DNA from: Pseudomonas sp. NKUCC02_KPG
Lineage (GTDB): Bacteria > Pseudomonadota > Gammaproteobacteria > Pseudomonadales > Pseudomonadaceae
Length of the DNA: 64,000 nt
Direction: 5' to 3'
NCBI RefSeq assembly: GCF_019345465.1
Contig: NZ_JAHKRC010000010.1
Location: 1-64,000, forward strand
This document shows positions 25,590 to 34,286 of this stretch, piece by piece. A program made the position numbers and the translations under genes. The notes under the pieces were generated by a model, which worked only from the letters and a program-made list of their open reading frames with translations, was not told where the DNA came from and searched no databases. Position 1 is the stretch's first letter; the number at the start of each line of letters is the position of its first letter.

Positions 25590-25871
25590 CAAGACTCCGG
25601 CTGCAGTTTTTATTGGCTTATGAAGTCGAACAGCACGCGAGCTGCTCAACGGCTTTTTCAAGGTGGATTTATGCTAAAGCCGTATCACTCTTAAAAAAAT
25701 CAATATAAATTTTTCATAAACACAAATAATTTTGATGCTTCAGGAACCCTTAATGATCAATGTCTTTCGTTCATCCAGGCCTCTGCTACGCGCGCGCAAA
25801 GGCCACCCGACACAGTGACCTGCCATTGCGGCGGTGTGCATGAGCTCGTTTTTTTGGGGGGGGTAGGCAAC

Positions 25872-26258
25872 TTATACAGGCAGCAGCCCACGGTGCCCGC
25901 CAAGCTCTACGTAACTTGACTCGCCACCGCCGGTGGCGCCCGACAGCCAGCCCCATACAAAATCCAGAGTCGTACGCCCTGACGAATCAACACCTACCGT
26001 GCCGCGGGACCAGCCAGAAAGAAGCTCACCTTCGGTGGTCAGGCACTGGAAAAGCAGCTCAATGCTGTCGGGACCTGTCACGCGCCCGACTTGATTGCCG
26101 GTACGGATCCGACCGCCCTGATAAGTGCCTGAAATGCCATGCTTATCGACCAGGTAATGAAATACCGTACCTGCACCCGAAAGCCCGTGGGTATTGCCGG
26201 CTACGCAAAACCGTCGATTGTGCAAGCGCTCGCTGATTTGAGAAAAGGGGGTTTGCAT
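25872..26258 (-). CDS. Conserved hypothetical beta-rich protein
   Basis: A 128-residue protein without signal peptide or membrane segment. The body (TVFHYLVDKHGISGTYQGGRIRTGNQVGRVTGPDSIELLFQCLTTEGELLSGWSRG, then TTLDFVWGWLSGATGGGESSYVEL) resembles a family of about 110-130 residue beta-strand proteins sometimes mislabelled as N-acetylglutamate synthase. The regular GxY…G…G…L pattern suggests a small beta-barrel. No function is known. A T7G8 homopolymer run lies directly after its stop. Isolated: 280 bases to the VOC gene and 307 to the thioesterase. Confidence 0.6.
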   Translation of the reverse strand: MQTPFSQISERLHNRRFCVAGNTHGLSGAGTVFHYLVDKHGISGTYQGGRIRTGNQVGRVTGPDSIELLFQCLTTEGELLSGWSRGTVGVDSSGRTTLDFVWGWLSGATGGGESSYVELGGHRGLLPV

Positions 26259-26521
26259 CCAGATCGCATCCTGTCATCGAGGGAGTCCATTGTTGCTTTC
26301 GATGATCCTAACCCAGGGCCGCAACCAAGGCCTAGACCCTCTGAGTGCTGGCGCAGTCCTGCCGCTCCCGGTGTCAACAGGCCTCTGTCCAGCCGTCCCG
26401 AAAGCGCCCTGATGCAAGCCGTGTTGTGGCCAAGTAGTAGAGTTCACCCATTCAACGGTTGGCGATCTACATTTCATCAAAACGAACATCGCTTGCATGA
26501 AACGCGAGGAAAAATGGCTAT
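26259..26521. other. Intergenic stretch, nothing recognised
   Basis: The divergent region between the hypothetical gene and the thioesterase gene has no convincing coding frame. It presumably holds both promoters; the palindrome at 26522-26539 is listed separately. Confidence 0.25.
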
Positions 26522-26539
26522 CTTTACGTTAACGTAAAG
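26522..26539. promoter_or_regulatory. Perfect 18-bp palindromic operator
   Basis: CTTTACGTTAACGTAAAG is fully self-complementary and lies 26 bases upstream of the thioesterase ATG. The TTTACGT…ACGTAAA form resembles motifs I recall for the MerR-family regulator LiuR (branched-chain amino acid and acyl-CoA catabolism), but that link is from memory and uncertain. An acyl-CoA thioesterase downstream would fit such a regulon. Confidence 0.6.
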
Positions 26540-26565
26540 GGCAAACCATTCAGGATGATCACGGC

Positions 26566-27075
26566 ATGAGTCAGCTAACTCCCTCCTTGCAGGATACCGC
26601 CGCGCCAGATGGCGTGTGCTACGGCTGCGGCAGCAGTAATTCCCAGGGTTTGCATATCAAGAGCTACTGGCATGAGGACGGCGTGCATGTCATCGCCGAA
26701 CACTTGCCTGACCCCAAGTACTGCGGCTGGCCCGAGCTGGTGTACGGCGGCATGATCGCAATGCTGGTTGATTGTCACTCCAACTGGACGGCAATGGCTT
26801 ATCACTACCTCCAGGAGAACCGCGATGTGGCCAGCAAGCCGCGCATCAACTGCGTTACGGGCAACCTGGGAATCAAGTTCATCAAACCCACCCCCATGGG
26901 CGTGCCACTGACCCTGCGGGCCAGGGTTGAAGGTGATGTGGGGCGCAAGACGCGGATTCTGTGTGAAGTCTATGCAGGCGATGTGCTGACGGCGGTCGGC
27001 GATTCCATTTTTGTGCGCGTCGATACCGGGCTACTGGCTACTGCCGCCCACGGACGCGAAGCGGGTGAAGGATGA
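26566..27075 (+). CDS. PaaI-type hotdog thioesterase
   Basis: A 169-residue hotdog-fold protein of the PaaI thioesterase group. It opens with VCYGCGSSNSQGLHIKSYW, a common start for this subgroup, then PELVYGGMIAMLVDCHSNWTAMAYHY, the central hotdog helix with a catalytic-type Asp, and NLGIKFIKPTPMGVPLTLRARV. It would hydrolyse an acyl-CoA; the acyl group is unknown. AGGATG lies 11 bases before the ATG. An 18-bp palindrome is in its promoter region. Confidence 0.82.
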   Translation: MSQLTPSLQDTAAPDGVCYGCGSSNSQGLHIKSYWHEDGVHVIAEHLPDPKYCGWPELVYGGMIAMLVDCHSNWTAMAYHYLQENRDVASKPRINCVTGNLGIKFIKPTPMGVPLTLRARVEGDVGRKTRILCEVYAGDVLTAVGDSIFVRVDTGLLATAAHGREAGEG

Positions 27076-27083
27076 CACGTGAT

Positions 27084-27107
27084 GCCGCCTCTGCCTGAGG
27101 CGGCTTT
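27084..27107. terminator. Hairpin between convergent thioesterase and rcnB-like genes
   Basis: GCCGCCT and AGGCGGC form a 7-bp GC stem with a 7-base loop and a short TTT. It starts 8 bases after the thioesterase stop and faces the convergent RcnB-like gene, so it can serve as a terminator for the plus strand. Confidence 0.5.
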
Positions 27108-27131
27108 GAACCCGGTTGCACGCTGTGGGCG

Positions 27132-27467
27132 TTACTTGCCGAGCACCTTGGCGTTCTTGGTGCGGATCTCCTTGATGACCGCATTCACGCGGTTGACCAA
27201 CACATAGTGCCCGCTTATCTGTACCCACTGCTCATGCTCACCAGGCTGTGGAAGCCCTTTGGCTTTCCAGTCCTTGATCGCGACTTCTTCCCGTGTGTAT
27301 TGGTCCGGAGCCTTGTCGCCGTTGCCATAGCAACTGCTCAGATCCATGGACTCGGCGAGTATCTGTCCGGGCTTGCAGTCCGCAGGTTTGTCATCGCCAG
27401 CCTGGGCTGCGTAAGGCAGTGCACTCAAAAAACCAGCCAATAGTGATGCAGAAATCAAGCTGCGCAT
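27132..27467 (-). CDS. RcnB-family periplasmic protein
   Basis: A 111-residue secreted protein. The ATG at 27467 follows a strong GAGGTGAAT and opens a signal peptide (MRSLISASLLAGFLSALPYAAQA). The C-terminal KDWKAKGLPQPGEHEQWVQISGHYVLVNRVNAVIKEI follows the RcnB pattern (dW..hGLP.P..G..W...g..YvLvn..tg.I). E. coli RcnB acts with RcnA in nickel/cobalt homeostasis, but most family members are untested. No rcnA is nearby. The upstream in-frame extension to 27629 has no family sequence. Confidence 0.72.
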   Translation of the reverse strand: MRSLISASLLAGFLSALPYAAQAGDDKPADCKPGQILAESMDLSSCYGNGDKAPDQYTREEVAIKDWKAKGLPQPGEHEQWVQISGHYVLVNRVNAVIKEIRTKNAKVLGK

Positions 27468-27737
27468 ATTCACCTCATCGTTGTTACCAGCCATCGCCGG
27501 TATGGCAATACAGACTTCATGGACACGCCGCGCAGTGATTACGTTCCGGCTCACTGATCGACGGCAACGTTGATGGATGCCAGTCGGTGGATGCCCGCAG
27601 GTGGATTGAGCAGCCTCAGCGCTGATCAAAATAATTGATTACGAGATCATCAATGACGATTGGACTCCTCCACTGGCGTGAGGTGAAGTAACCACAGGAC
27701 CGGTAACAACAATAAGCGGCCGTTTGTGGAGAACAGC

Positions 27738-28511
27738 ATGTCATTCAATATCAGCAGCTTCCAGCTTGAGGGTCGTCGTGCCCTGATCACAGGATCAGGC
27801 AAAGGAATCGGCCTGGAGCTGGCACGTGGCCTTGGCGCTGCCGGGGCAATTGTGGTGATCAACGATCGTAATATCGAAAAAGCCCGCGCAATTTCCAGCC
27901 AACTGCGCGAGGAGGGCCTGAAGGCAGAATTCGCAGCGTTTGACGTCACCAACCGTGAGCAACTGTTTGCCGCGATCAATGCTTTCGAGACCGACACCGG
28001 CGCCATCGACATTCTCGTCAACAACGCCGGCATTCAGCGCCGTGCGCCGCTGGAGGACTTTGCCGAAAGCGACTGGAACGACCTGATGCGGGTCAATCTG
28101 GACGGTGTGTTCCATGTGTCCCAGGCGGTTGCCCGGCACATGATTGCTCGCGGGCGCGGCAAGATCATCAATATCTGCTCGGTGCAAAGCGAACTCGCGC
28201 GTCCGACCATCGCGCCGTACGCAGCCTCAAAAGGCGCAGTAAAGATGCTCACCAAAGGCATGTGCGCAGAATGGGCACGTCATGGTATTCAGGCCAATGG
28301 CCTGGCACCGGGCTACTTCGCCACCGAGATGAATCGCGCCCTGGTCGACAACCAGGAGTTTTCCGAGTGGCTGTGCAAACGCACCCCGGCGGGCCGCTGG
28401 GGGCGTGTTGAAGAGCTGTGCGGAGCGGCCGTGTTTCTCGCCTCCCCGGCTTCGGATTTCATCAACGGTCAGACGCTGTTTGTGGATGGAGGCTTGACCA
28501 GCGTTGTTTGA
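27738..28511 (+). CDS. idnO: Gluconate 5-dehydrogenase, SDR family
   Basis: A 257-residue short-chain dehydrogenase that interconverts D-gluconate and 5-ketogluconate with NADP(H). It matches E. coli IdnO/Gluconobacter Gno along most of its length: GSGKGIG cofactor loop, DILVNNAGIQRRAPLEDF, INICSVQSELARPTIAPYAASKGAVKMLTKGMCAEWARHGIQ with the S-Y-K triad, and EFSEWLCKRTPAGRWG. The ATG at 27738 follows GGAGAACAGC. An MFS gene starts 35 bases later, so an uptake-and-oxidation unit for gluconate, ketogluconate or idonate is inferred. No idnD or idnK is present. Confidence 0.88.
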   Translation: MSFNISSFQLEGRRALITGSGKGIGLELARGLGAAGAIVVINDRNIEKARAISSQLREEGLKAEFAAFDVTNREQLFAAINAFETDTGAIDILVNNAGIQRRAPLEDFAESDWNDLMRVNLDGVFHVSQAVARHMIARGRGKIINICSVQSELARPTIAPYAASKGAVKMLTKGMCAEWARHGIQANGLAPGYFATEMNRALVDNQEFSEWLCKRTPAGRWGRVEELCGAAVFLASPASDFINGQTLFVDGGLTSVV

Positions 28512-28546
28512 CCCGCACCCGCAAAAAACAATAACAAGGAACACCC

Positions 28547-29845
28547 ATGAGCATTCTTAAAGAACCTGCACTGCCCTTGACCAATAGAGCCAGTACCCAG
28601 GTAACGACCAAAGGCTTTGCGTCCAAACGCTGGCTGTATCTGATCCCGCTGATTTTCATTACCTACAGCCTCGCGTATCTGGACCGGGCCAACTATGGCT
28701 TTGCCAGTGCGGCGGGGATCGAGCAGGACCTGGGTATCACCAAGGGCATGTCCTCGCTGATAGGTGCCCTGTTTTTCCTGGGGTACTTTTTTTTCCAGGT
28801 GCCTGGCGCCATCTACGCGCAGAAATACAGTGTGCGCAAACTGGTGTTCTGGAGCCTGATTTTGTGGGGCTTTTGCGCCATGGCCACGGGCCTGGTGACC
28901 AATATCCCCATGCTGATGTTTATTCGCGTTTCCCTGGGGATTGTTGAGGCGGCAGTCATGCCGGCGATGCTGATTTTCATCAGCAACTGGTTTACCCGCA
29001 AGGAGCGTTCGCGGGCCAATACTTTTCTGGTACTGGGCAATCCGGTCACGGTGTTGTGGATGTCGGTGGTATCCGGGTATTTGATTCAGGCCTGGGGCTG
29101 GCGCGAAATGTTTGTGATTGAAGGCGCGCCTGCAGTGCTGTGGGCATTTGTCTGGTGGCGCATGGCGCGGGACAAGCCCGAGCAGGTCGACTGGCTCACT
29201 GCCCAGGAAAAAACCCAACTGGCCGCGACCCTCGCGGACGAACAGAGAGGCATGAAGCAAGTCCGTAATTACCGGCAGGCGTTCACCAGCCCTGTGGTGA
29301 TCCAGCTGTGCTGTGTTCACGCGCTGTGGAGCATTGGCGTATACGGTTTCATCATGTGGCTGCCAAGCATCATCAAACAGGCCGCTGCTGCGGATATCGT
29401 CACCGTCGGCTGGCTGAGTGCAGTGCCCTATGTCGCTGCCGTTGCCGCGATGCTGGCGGTGTCCTGGGCCTCAGACAAAACCCAGCAACGAAAACGTTTC
29501 GTCTGGCCACTGCTGGCACTGGGTGCACTGGCCTTCTTCTGTTCGTACCTGATCGGTTCTTCGCACTTTTGGGTGTCGTTTGCACTGCTGACAATTGCCG
29601 GTGCCGCGCTGTACGCACCCTACGGGCCCTTTTTCGCGCTGATTCCGGAGGTCATTCCGGCAAACGTGTTCGGCGGCGCCATCGGCTTGATCAATGCGTG
29701 TGGAGCATTGGGTGCCTTTGTCGGCTCGTGGATCGTTGGCTACCTGATCGGCCTCACTGGAAATCCCGGAGCGGCTTATATCTTTATGACCGCAGGCGTT
29801 TTGTCCTCGGCGCTGTTGATGGCCTGGGTAAAAATTCGGCGTTAA
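28547..29845 (+). CDS. MFS sugar-acid transporter (ACS family)
   Basis: A 432-residue MFS permease of the anion:cation symporter group. Marks are YSLAYLDRANYGFASAAGIEQDLGITKGMSSLIGALFFLGYFFFQVPGAIYAQK and the RIFLG/RVSLGIVEAAVMPAM loop. AAGGAACACCC precedes the ATG. It lies 35 bases after the gluconate 5-dehydrogenase gene and probably imports the substrate of that enzyme. ACS members commonly take up hexonates, tartrate or related hydroxy acids. Confidence 0.86.
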   Translation: MSILKEPALPLTNRASTQVTTKGFASKRWLYLIPLIFITYSLAYLDRANYGFASAAGIEQDLGITKGMSSLIGALFFLGYFFFQVPGAIYAQKYSVRKLVFWSLILWGFCAMATGLVTNIPMLMFIRVSLGIVEAAVMPAMLIFISNWFTRKERSRANTFLVLGNPVTVLWMSVVSGYLIQAWGWREMFVIEGAPAVLWAFVWWRMARDKPEQVDWLTAQEKTQLAATLADEQRGMKQVRNYRQAFTSPVVIQLCCVHALWSIGVYGFIMWLPSIIKQAAAADIVTVGWLSAVPYVAAVAAMLAVSWASDKTQQRKRFVWPLLALGALAFFCSYLIGSSHFWVSFALLTIAGAALYAPYGPFFALIPEVIPANVFGGAIGLINACGALGAFVGSWIVGYLIGLTGNPGAAYIFMTAGVLSSALLMAWVKIRR

Positions 29846-29949
29846 CAAACACCCAATTCTTGCGAATCTTTCTCATGGGGATGACAGCGCAAACGGAAAT
29901 GTTATAAAGTATCAATACCTTGTATGCACTCCTTGCCTGTGATCCCTCA

Positions 29950-31113
29950 ATGACTACCGCAACCCTCGCTCCACCTCCCAACAAGCGCCTGCTGTCCATC
30001 GACGCCCTGCGTGGCCTGGTTATTCTCCTGATGCTGCTGGACCATGTGCGCGAGACGTTCTTTCTGCACCGCCAGGTGTCCGATCCCATGAACGTCGACA
30101 TCACCGACCCTGCCCTGTTTTTTAGCCGGACCCTAGCCCACCTGTGTGCCCCGGTATTTGTCTTGCTGACGGGTCTGTCGGCGTTTTTGTACGGCGAAAA
30201 GTATCAGGGCAAGCGCGATGTCTCGGCGTTTCTGTTCAAGCGCGGGCTGTTTCTGGTGGTGCTGGAGTTCACTCTGGTCAATTTCGCCTGGACCTTCCAG
30301 TTCCCGCCCTCGGTCATCTATATGCAGGTGATCTGGGCCATTGGCGTGAGCATGATTGCCCTTGCAGCGCTGGTCTGGCTGCCCCGTCCACTGTTGCTGG
30401 TACTGGGTCTGGTCATTGTCGCCGGGCATAACCTGCTCGATACCCTGCATTTCCCCGTGGATTCGATGATGCATATCCCTTGGGCGATTTTGCATGATCG
30501 TGGCTGGATCGAGTTCTCGGACAACTTGCGCCTGCGCACGTCTTACCCTGTGCTGCCCTGGATCGGTGTGATCGCGCTGGGTTACTGCATGGGTCCCTGG
30601 TTTGCCCGCTCTGCCCCGGCTGACGTACGTCAGCGCTATCTGTTGCTTGCAGGTACGGTGGCGCTGCTGGGTTTTGTCGTACTGCGTTTACTGAATGGCT
30701 ATGGAGAAGTGCCGTGGGTGAGTCATGACGGGTTCACGCAGGGCCTGATGAGCTTTTTCAACATCACCAAATACCCGCCTTCGCTGCTGTTTCTCGCCTT
30801 GACCCTGGGGGCTGGCCTGTTGCTGCTACTGGGGTTTGAGCGGGCCGGGCAACGCAAGTGGATCGCCACCCTGGCGGTTTTCGGCGCTGCACCGATGTTC
30901 TTCTACCTGTTGCACCTGTACGTGCTCAAAGTGCTGTATGTGGCGAGTGTCGCCCTGTTTGGCCAGAACCAGGGCAACTACTTCGGTTTTGACAGTATCG
31001 CTGCGGTATGGCTGACGGCAGTACTGCTGGCCACATCGCTGTATTGGCCTGTGCGCTGGTTTGCTGCCTTGAAAGCCCGCCGCAGAGATATTGCCTGGCT
31101 CAAGTATTTCTGA
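29950..31113 (+). CDS. DUF1624 / HGSNAT-like acyltransferase-fold membrane protein
   Basis: A 387-residue polytopic membrane protein with about 10 hydrophobic segments. RLLSIDALRGLVILLMLLDHVRE is the hallmark of DUF1624, the domain shared with heparan-alpha-glucosaminide N-acetyltransferase; FFSRTLAHLCAPVFVLLTGLSAFLYG and MFFYLLHLYVLKVLY also fit. The family is thought to transfer acyl groups across membranes, but this subgroup has no proven substrate. The ATG at 29950 begins the alignable region. It has its own weak promoter region after the MFS gene. Confidence 0.78.
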   Translation: MTTATLAPPPNKRLLSIDALRGLVILLMLLDHVRETFFLHRQVSDPMNVDITDPALFFSRTLAHLCAPVFVLLTGLSAFLYGEKYQGKRDVSAFLFKRGLFLVVLEFTLVNFAWTFQFPPSVIYMQVIWAIGVSMIALAALVWLPRPLLLVLGLVIVAGHNLLDTLHFPVDSMMHIPWAILHDRGWIEFSDNLRLRTSYPVLPWIGVIALGYCMGPWFARSAPADVRQRYLLLAGTVALLGFVVLRLLNGYGEVPWVSHDGFTQGLMSFFNITKYPPSLLFLALTLGAGLLLLLGFERAGQRKWIATLAVFGAAPMFFYLLHLYVLKVLYVASVALFGQNQGNYFGFDSIAAVWLTAVLLATSLYWPVRWFAALKARRRDIAWLKYF

Positions 31114-31160
31114 ATCTGACACCCACTCCCTCTTGCAAACAAGATCGACTATCATCCCGC

Positions 31161-31350
31161 CGCCGGTCCCCCCCACGGGGGGGTTAAAAGGGAATCCGAA
31201 GTGCCTCTGTCGCACCAAACGGAACTGCCCCCGCAACTGTAGATGACGAGCCTGCTCCGTGTTTGCCACTGGGATACCTCCCGGGAAGGCTGGAGCCAGG
31301 CGATGACCCATCAGTCAGGAGACCTGCCGGCAAAGTCAAAAAACCAACCG
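31161..31350 (+). ncRNA. Cobalamin riboswitch
   Basis: A class I cobalamin aptamer, assigned from its conserved blocks in order: GTTAAAAGGGAAT near 31183-31195, a GCCCCCGCAACTGT core at 31227-31240, GCCACTGGGA near 31265, GGGAAGGC near 31283, and the B12 box AGTCAGGAGACCTGCC at 31313-31328. Binding of adenosylcobalamin normally switches off downstream corrinoid/cobalt uptake genes. After the aptamer the leader continues for about 115 bases to the binding-protein ATG, with further short stems (CCGG…CCGG; CTGTT…AACAG) that may form the expression platform. Boundaries are approximate. Confidence 0.95.
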
Positions 31351-31464
31351 GCGGGGTGTCCGGGGAAGGCATCCTTGCTCTCGTGCTGTTGCGCCAACAG
31401 TGCTCGGTGATGTGTTCCCGGCTGTACACCTGCGTTTTGTGTACGATCAAATGGAGATTGCATC

Positions 31465-32478
31465 ATGCTGTTGCACCGCGCTGTTACCCTTCTTGCCACC
31501 CTTGCCTTGCCAGCACTGGCCCATGCGGCCCCTACCCAATACCCCCTGACAATCGAAAACTGCGGCAGCTCGCTGACCTTTCAGCACGCACCCCTGCGTG
31601 CCGTGACCATCGGCCAGGCCGGTACCGAGATGTTCTATGCATTGGGCCTGGGCGACAAACTGGCGGGCACCTCGCTGTGGTTCAACGATGTACCCGCCCG
31701 GTACAAGGCGCAGAACGACAAGGTCGAGCGGCTTGCCGACAACGACCCAAGCTTTGAGTCGGTGATTGGAAAACGCCCGGAACTGGTGGCGGTGCAACTG
31801 GAATGGATGGTGGGCCCGCAGGGCGTGGTGGGGACTCGCGAACAGTTTCATGAGCTGAAAATCCCCACTTACCTGATGCCTTCGGACTGTGAGGGCAAGG
31901 ACAATCTGCTCGGTGCCGACGGCACGCGCCTGCAGGCATTCAGCATTGACAGCGTCTACAGGAGCATCACCCAGCTGGCTAAAGTCTTCGACGTGCAGAA
32001 GCGCGGCGAACAGCTCAATGCCGAGCTCAAGGCCGACCTTGAAAAATCCACCGACTCGCTCAAGGGCAAGGACCTGAGCCACACCAGCGCGCTGTTCTGG
32101 TTCTCCAGTGCCGACCTGGATATCGACCCCTACGTTGCAGGTCGCAAGGGCATCCCCGACTTTATGCTCAATACCCTGGGCATACGTAATGTTGTGGAAT
32201 CCGATGAAGAATGGCCAACCGTCGGCTGGGAAACCCTGGCCAAGGCCAACCCGACGTTCCTGATCATCGCACGCATGGATCGACGTCGTTTCCCGGCCGA
32301 TGACGTTGAGAAAAAACTCGAATTCCTGCGCACCGACCCTGTGACCCGCAACATGGATGCCGTCAAAAACAACCGCATCATCATCCTTGATGCCCATGCC
32401 ATGCAGGCCAGCCTGCGCATGTTCGACGGGCTCGAAACACTCGCGACAGCCATCAATGCCTACGACCTGCCCAAATGA
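31465..32478 (+). CDS. Substrate-binding protein of a corrinoid/metal-chelate ABC importer
   Basis: A 337-residue periplasmic binding protein of the BtuF/FepB class. A signal peptide (MLLHRAVTLLATLALPALAHA) precedes YPLTIENCGSSLTFQHAPLRAVTIGQAGTEMFYALGLGDKLAGTS, typical of type III binding proteins. TGGAGA lies just before the ATG. Cobalamin-riboswitch control makes a corrinoid, cobinamide or cobalt complex the most likely cargo, though siderophore binding proteins have the same fold. Its stop overlaps the permease start (ATGA). Confidence 0.85.
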   Translation: MLLHRAVTLLATLALPALAHAAPTQYPLTIENCGSSLTFQHAPLRAVTIGQAGTEMFYALGLGDKLAGTSLWFNDVPARYKAQNDKVERLADNDPSFESVIGKRPELVAVQLEWMVGPQGVVGTREQFHELKIPTYLMPSDCEGKDNLLGADGTRLQAFSIDSVYRSITQLAKVFDVQKRGEQLNAELKADLEKSTDSLKGKDLSHTSALFWFSSADLDIDPYVAGRKGIPDFMLNTLGIRNVVESDEEWPTVGWETLAKANPTFLIIARMDRRRFPADDVEKKLEFLRTDPVTRNMDAVKNNRIIILDAHAMQASLRMFDGLETLATAINAYDLPK

Positions 32479-33491
32479 GTGCAAGGCTGATGCTCACACT
32501 GCTGGCCTTCGTGGCCTTGCTGTTGGCAGTGCTTGGCGGGGTTGCCATCGGCGAAACGCCGATCGCCCCGGGCGTGGTGCTCCAGGTGCTGGCCAACAAG
32601 CTGTGGGGCGCCGGGTATGTGCTTGATCCGATCGACGAAGGCATTGTCTGGAACTATCGCCTGACCCGTGCCTTGGTGGCTGCAGCCTGTGGTGCCGGGC
32701 TGGCGACGTGCGGGGTGGTGTTGCAGTCTTTGCTGCGCAATCCCTTGGCCGACCCCTACTTGCTTGGCATTTCTGCCGGTGCTTCAACCGGTGCCGTGCT
32801 GGTGGCGGTATTGGGCCTGGGTGCGGGCGCCATCTCCCTGTCTGCAGGAGCCTTTGCCGGAGCCATCACCGCTTTTGCTCTGGTCATTCTGCTGGCTCGC
32901 GTCAGCGGACCAGCCAGTACCAGTGCCCAGATCATTCTGGCGGGGATAGCCGGCTCGCAGTTGTTCAACGCGATCACCGCGTTCTTGATCACCAAATCGG
33001 CCAGCTCTGAACAGGCCCGCGGGATCATGTTCTGGCTGTTGGGCAACCTCAGTGGCGTGCGCTGGTCCTCGGTATGGCTGGCAGTGCCAGTGGCAGTGCT
33101 CGGGCTGGCGGTGTGCATGTGGCACAGACGGGCACTGGATGCGTTCACGTTTGGTACGGACTCTGCGGCGTCACTGGGAATTCCTGTGCGCCGGGTGCAA
33201 CTGTTGCTGATCAGCTGTGCAGCCCTGGTGACTGCGGTGATGGTGTCCATTGTTGGCTCCATCGGTTTTGTCGGGCTGGTCATCCCCCATGCCGTGCGCT
33301 TGCTGTCAGGCACCGGCCATGGGCGCCTGGTCCCCTTGAGCGCAATGGGCGGGGCATTGTTTCTGATCGCCGCCGACATTCTTTCCCGCACCCTGATCAA
33401 GGGCCAGGTGATCCCTGTAGGCGTCGTTACCGCGCTGATCGGTGCGCCGGTTTTTGCGCTGATTTTGATCAGCAGGAGAAATGCCCGATGA
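32475..33491 (+). CDS. FecCD-family permease (BtuC-like)
   Basis: A 338-residue FecCD/BtuC permease with about 10 membrane segments. The signatures are WNYRLTRALVAAACGAGLATCGVVLQSLLRNPLADPYLLGISAGAS near residue 54 and VGSIGFVGLVIPHAVRLLSGTGHGRLVPLSAMGGA near 260. It overlaps the upstream stop by 4 bases and the ATPase start by 4 bases, so the three are tightly coupled. It forms the transmembrane half of the riboswitch-controlled importer. Confidence 0.93.
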   Translation: MSARLMLTLLAFVALLLAVLGGVAIGETPIAPGVVLQVLANKLWGAGYVLDPIDEGIVWNYRLTRALVAAACGAGLATCGVVLQSLLRNPLADPYLLGISAGASTGAVLVAVLGLGAGAISLSAGAFAGAITAFALVILLARVSGPASTSAQIILAGIAGSQLFNAITAFLITKSASSEQARGIMFWLLGNLSGVRWSSVWLAVPVAVLGLAVCMWHRRALDAFTFGTDSAASLGIPVRRVQLLLISCAALVTAVMVSIVGSIGFVGLVIPHAVRLLSGTGHGRLVPLSAMGGALFLIAADILSRTLIKGQVIPVGVVTALIGAPVFALILISRRNAR

Positions 33492-34264
33492 ATGAGGCAA
33501 TTCCAGTATTGAGTTGCAGCGACCTGAGTTACTGCGTCGGTGCTGCTCAACTGCTGCAAGGCATCAACCTGAGTGCGCTCCCTGGCGAGACCCTGGGTAT
33601 TATCGGGCCTAATGGCTCGGGCAAATCCACGCTGCTCAAGCTGCTGGCCAATCTGCGTGTGCCCAGCCGTGGCGAAGCCTTTATCCACGGGCAGCCGCTC
33701 AGAAAAATGAGCCAACGCACCATTGCGCAACAACTGGCGGTGGTTGAACAGCATGCCGATACCCATGATGGGATTGGTGTGTTCGATGCTGTCGCCCTTG
33801 GCCGCACCCCCTGGCTGTCAGCATTGTGCCCGTGGTCTGGCAACGACACGGCCATCGTCGAGCAGGCCTTGATCGATGTGGATGCAACACACCTGCGCAG
33901 CCGAACCTGGCGCAGCCTCTCAGGGGGTGAGCGCCAGCGTGTACACATCGCCAGGGCTCTGGCCCAGCGCCCGCAGATCCTGTTGCTGGACGAGCCCACC
34001 AATCACCTTGATATCCAGCACCAGCTGGCCATTTTGAAAATGGTCAAGGCCTTGCCCGTGACGACCCTGATCGCATTGCACGATCTCAACCAGGCGCTGA
34101 CCTGTGATCGCCTGGCGATTCTTGAACGAGGTCGTTTGATGGCGCTGGGCAGCCCCCTTGAAGTCCTGACCCCACAACGCCTTGAGGCCACCTTCGGGGT
34201 CCAGGCGCACTATTTGACTGACCCTTTTGACGGTGCGCAGATTTTACGAATGCGCCCCTTTTAA
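33488..34264 (+). CDS. ABC transporter ATPase (BtuD/FecE-like)
   Basis: A 258-residue ATPase of the iron-chelate/B12 uptake class. Walker A is GPNGSGKS near residue 40, the signature is LSGGERQRV near 140, Walker B is ILLLDEPT, and the switch His is in ALHDLN. The ATG at 33488 overlaps the permease stop (ATGA). The pseudoazurin gene begins 22 bases after its stop, so transcription probably continues into the copper-protein genes. Confidence 0.93.
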   Translation: MNEAIPVLSCSDLSYCVGAAQLLQGINLSALPGETLGIIGPNGSGKSTLLKLLANLRVPSRGEAFIHGQPLRKMSQRTIAQQLAVVEQHADTHDGIGVFDAVALGRTPWLSALCPWSGNDTAIVEQALIDVDATHLRSRTWRSLSGGERQRVHIARALAQRPQILLLDEPTNHLDIQHQLAILKMVKALPVTTLIALHDLNQALTCDRLAILERGRLMALGSPLEVLTPQRLEATFGVQAHYLTDPFDGAQILRMRPF

Positions 34265-34286
34265 ACCTTTATATGGAGAGCAACTC

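Noticed and set aside
26259..26537. Plus-strand frame overlapping the start of the hypothetical gene and the 18-bp palindrome
   Set aside because: Composition and lack of a start signal argue against coding; the region is better read as a divergent promoter.
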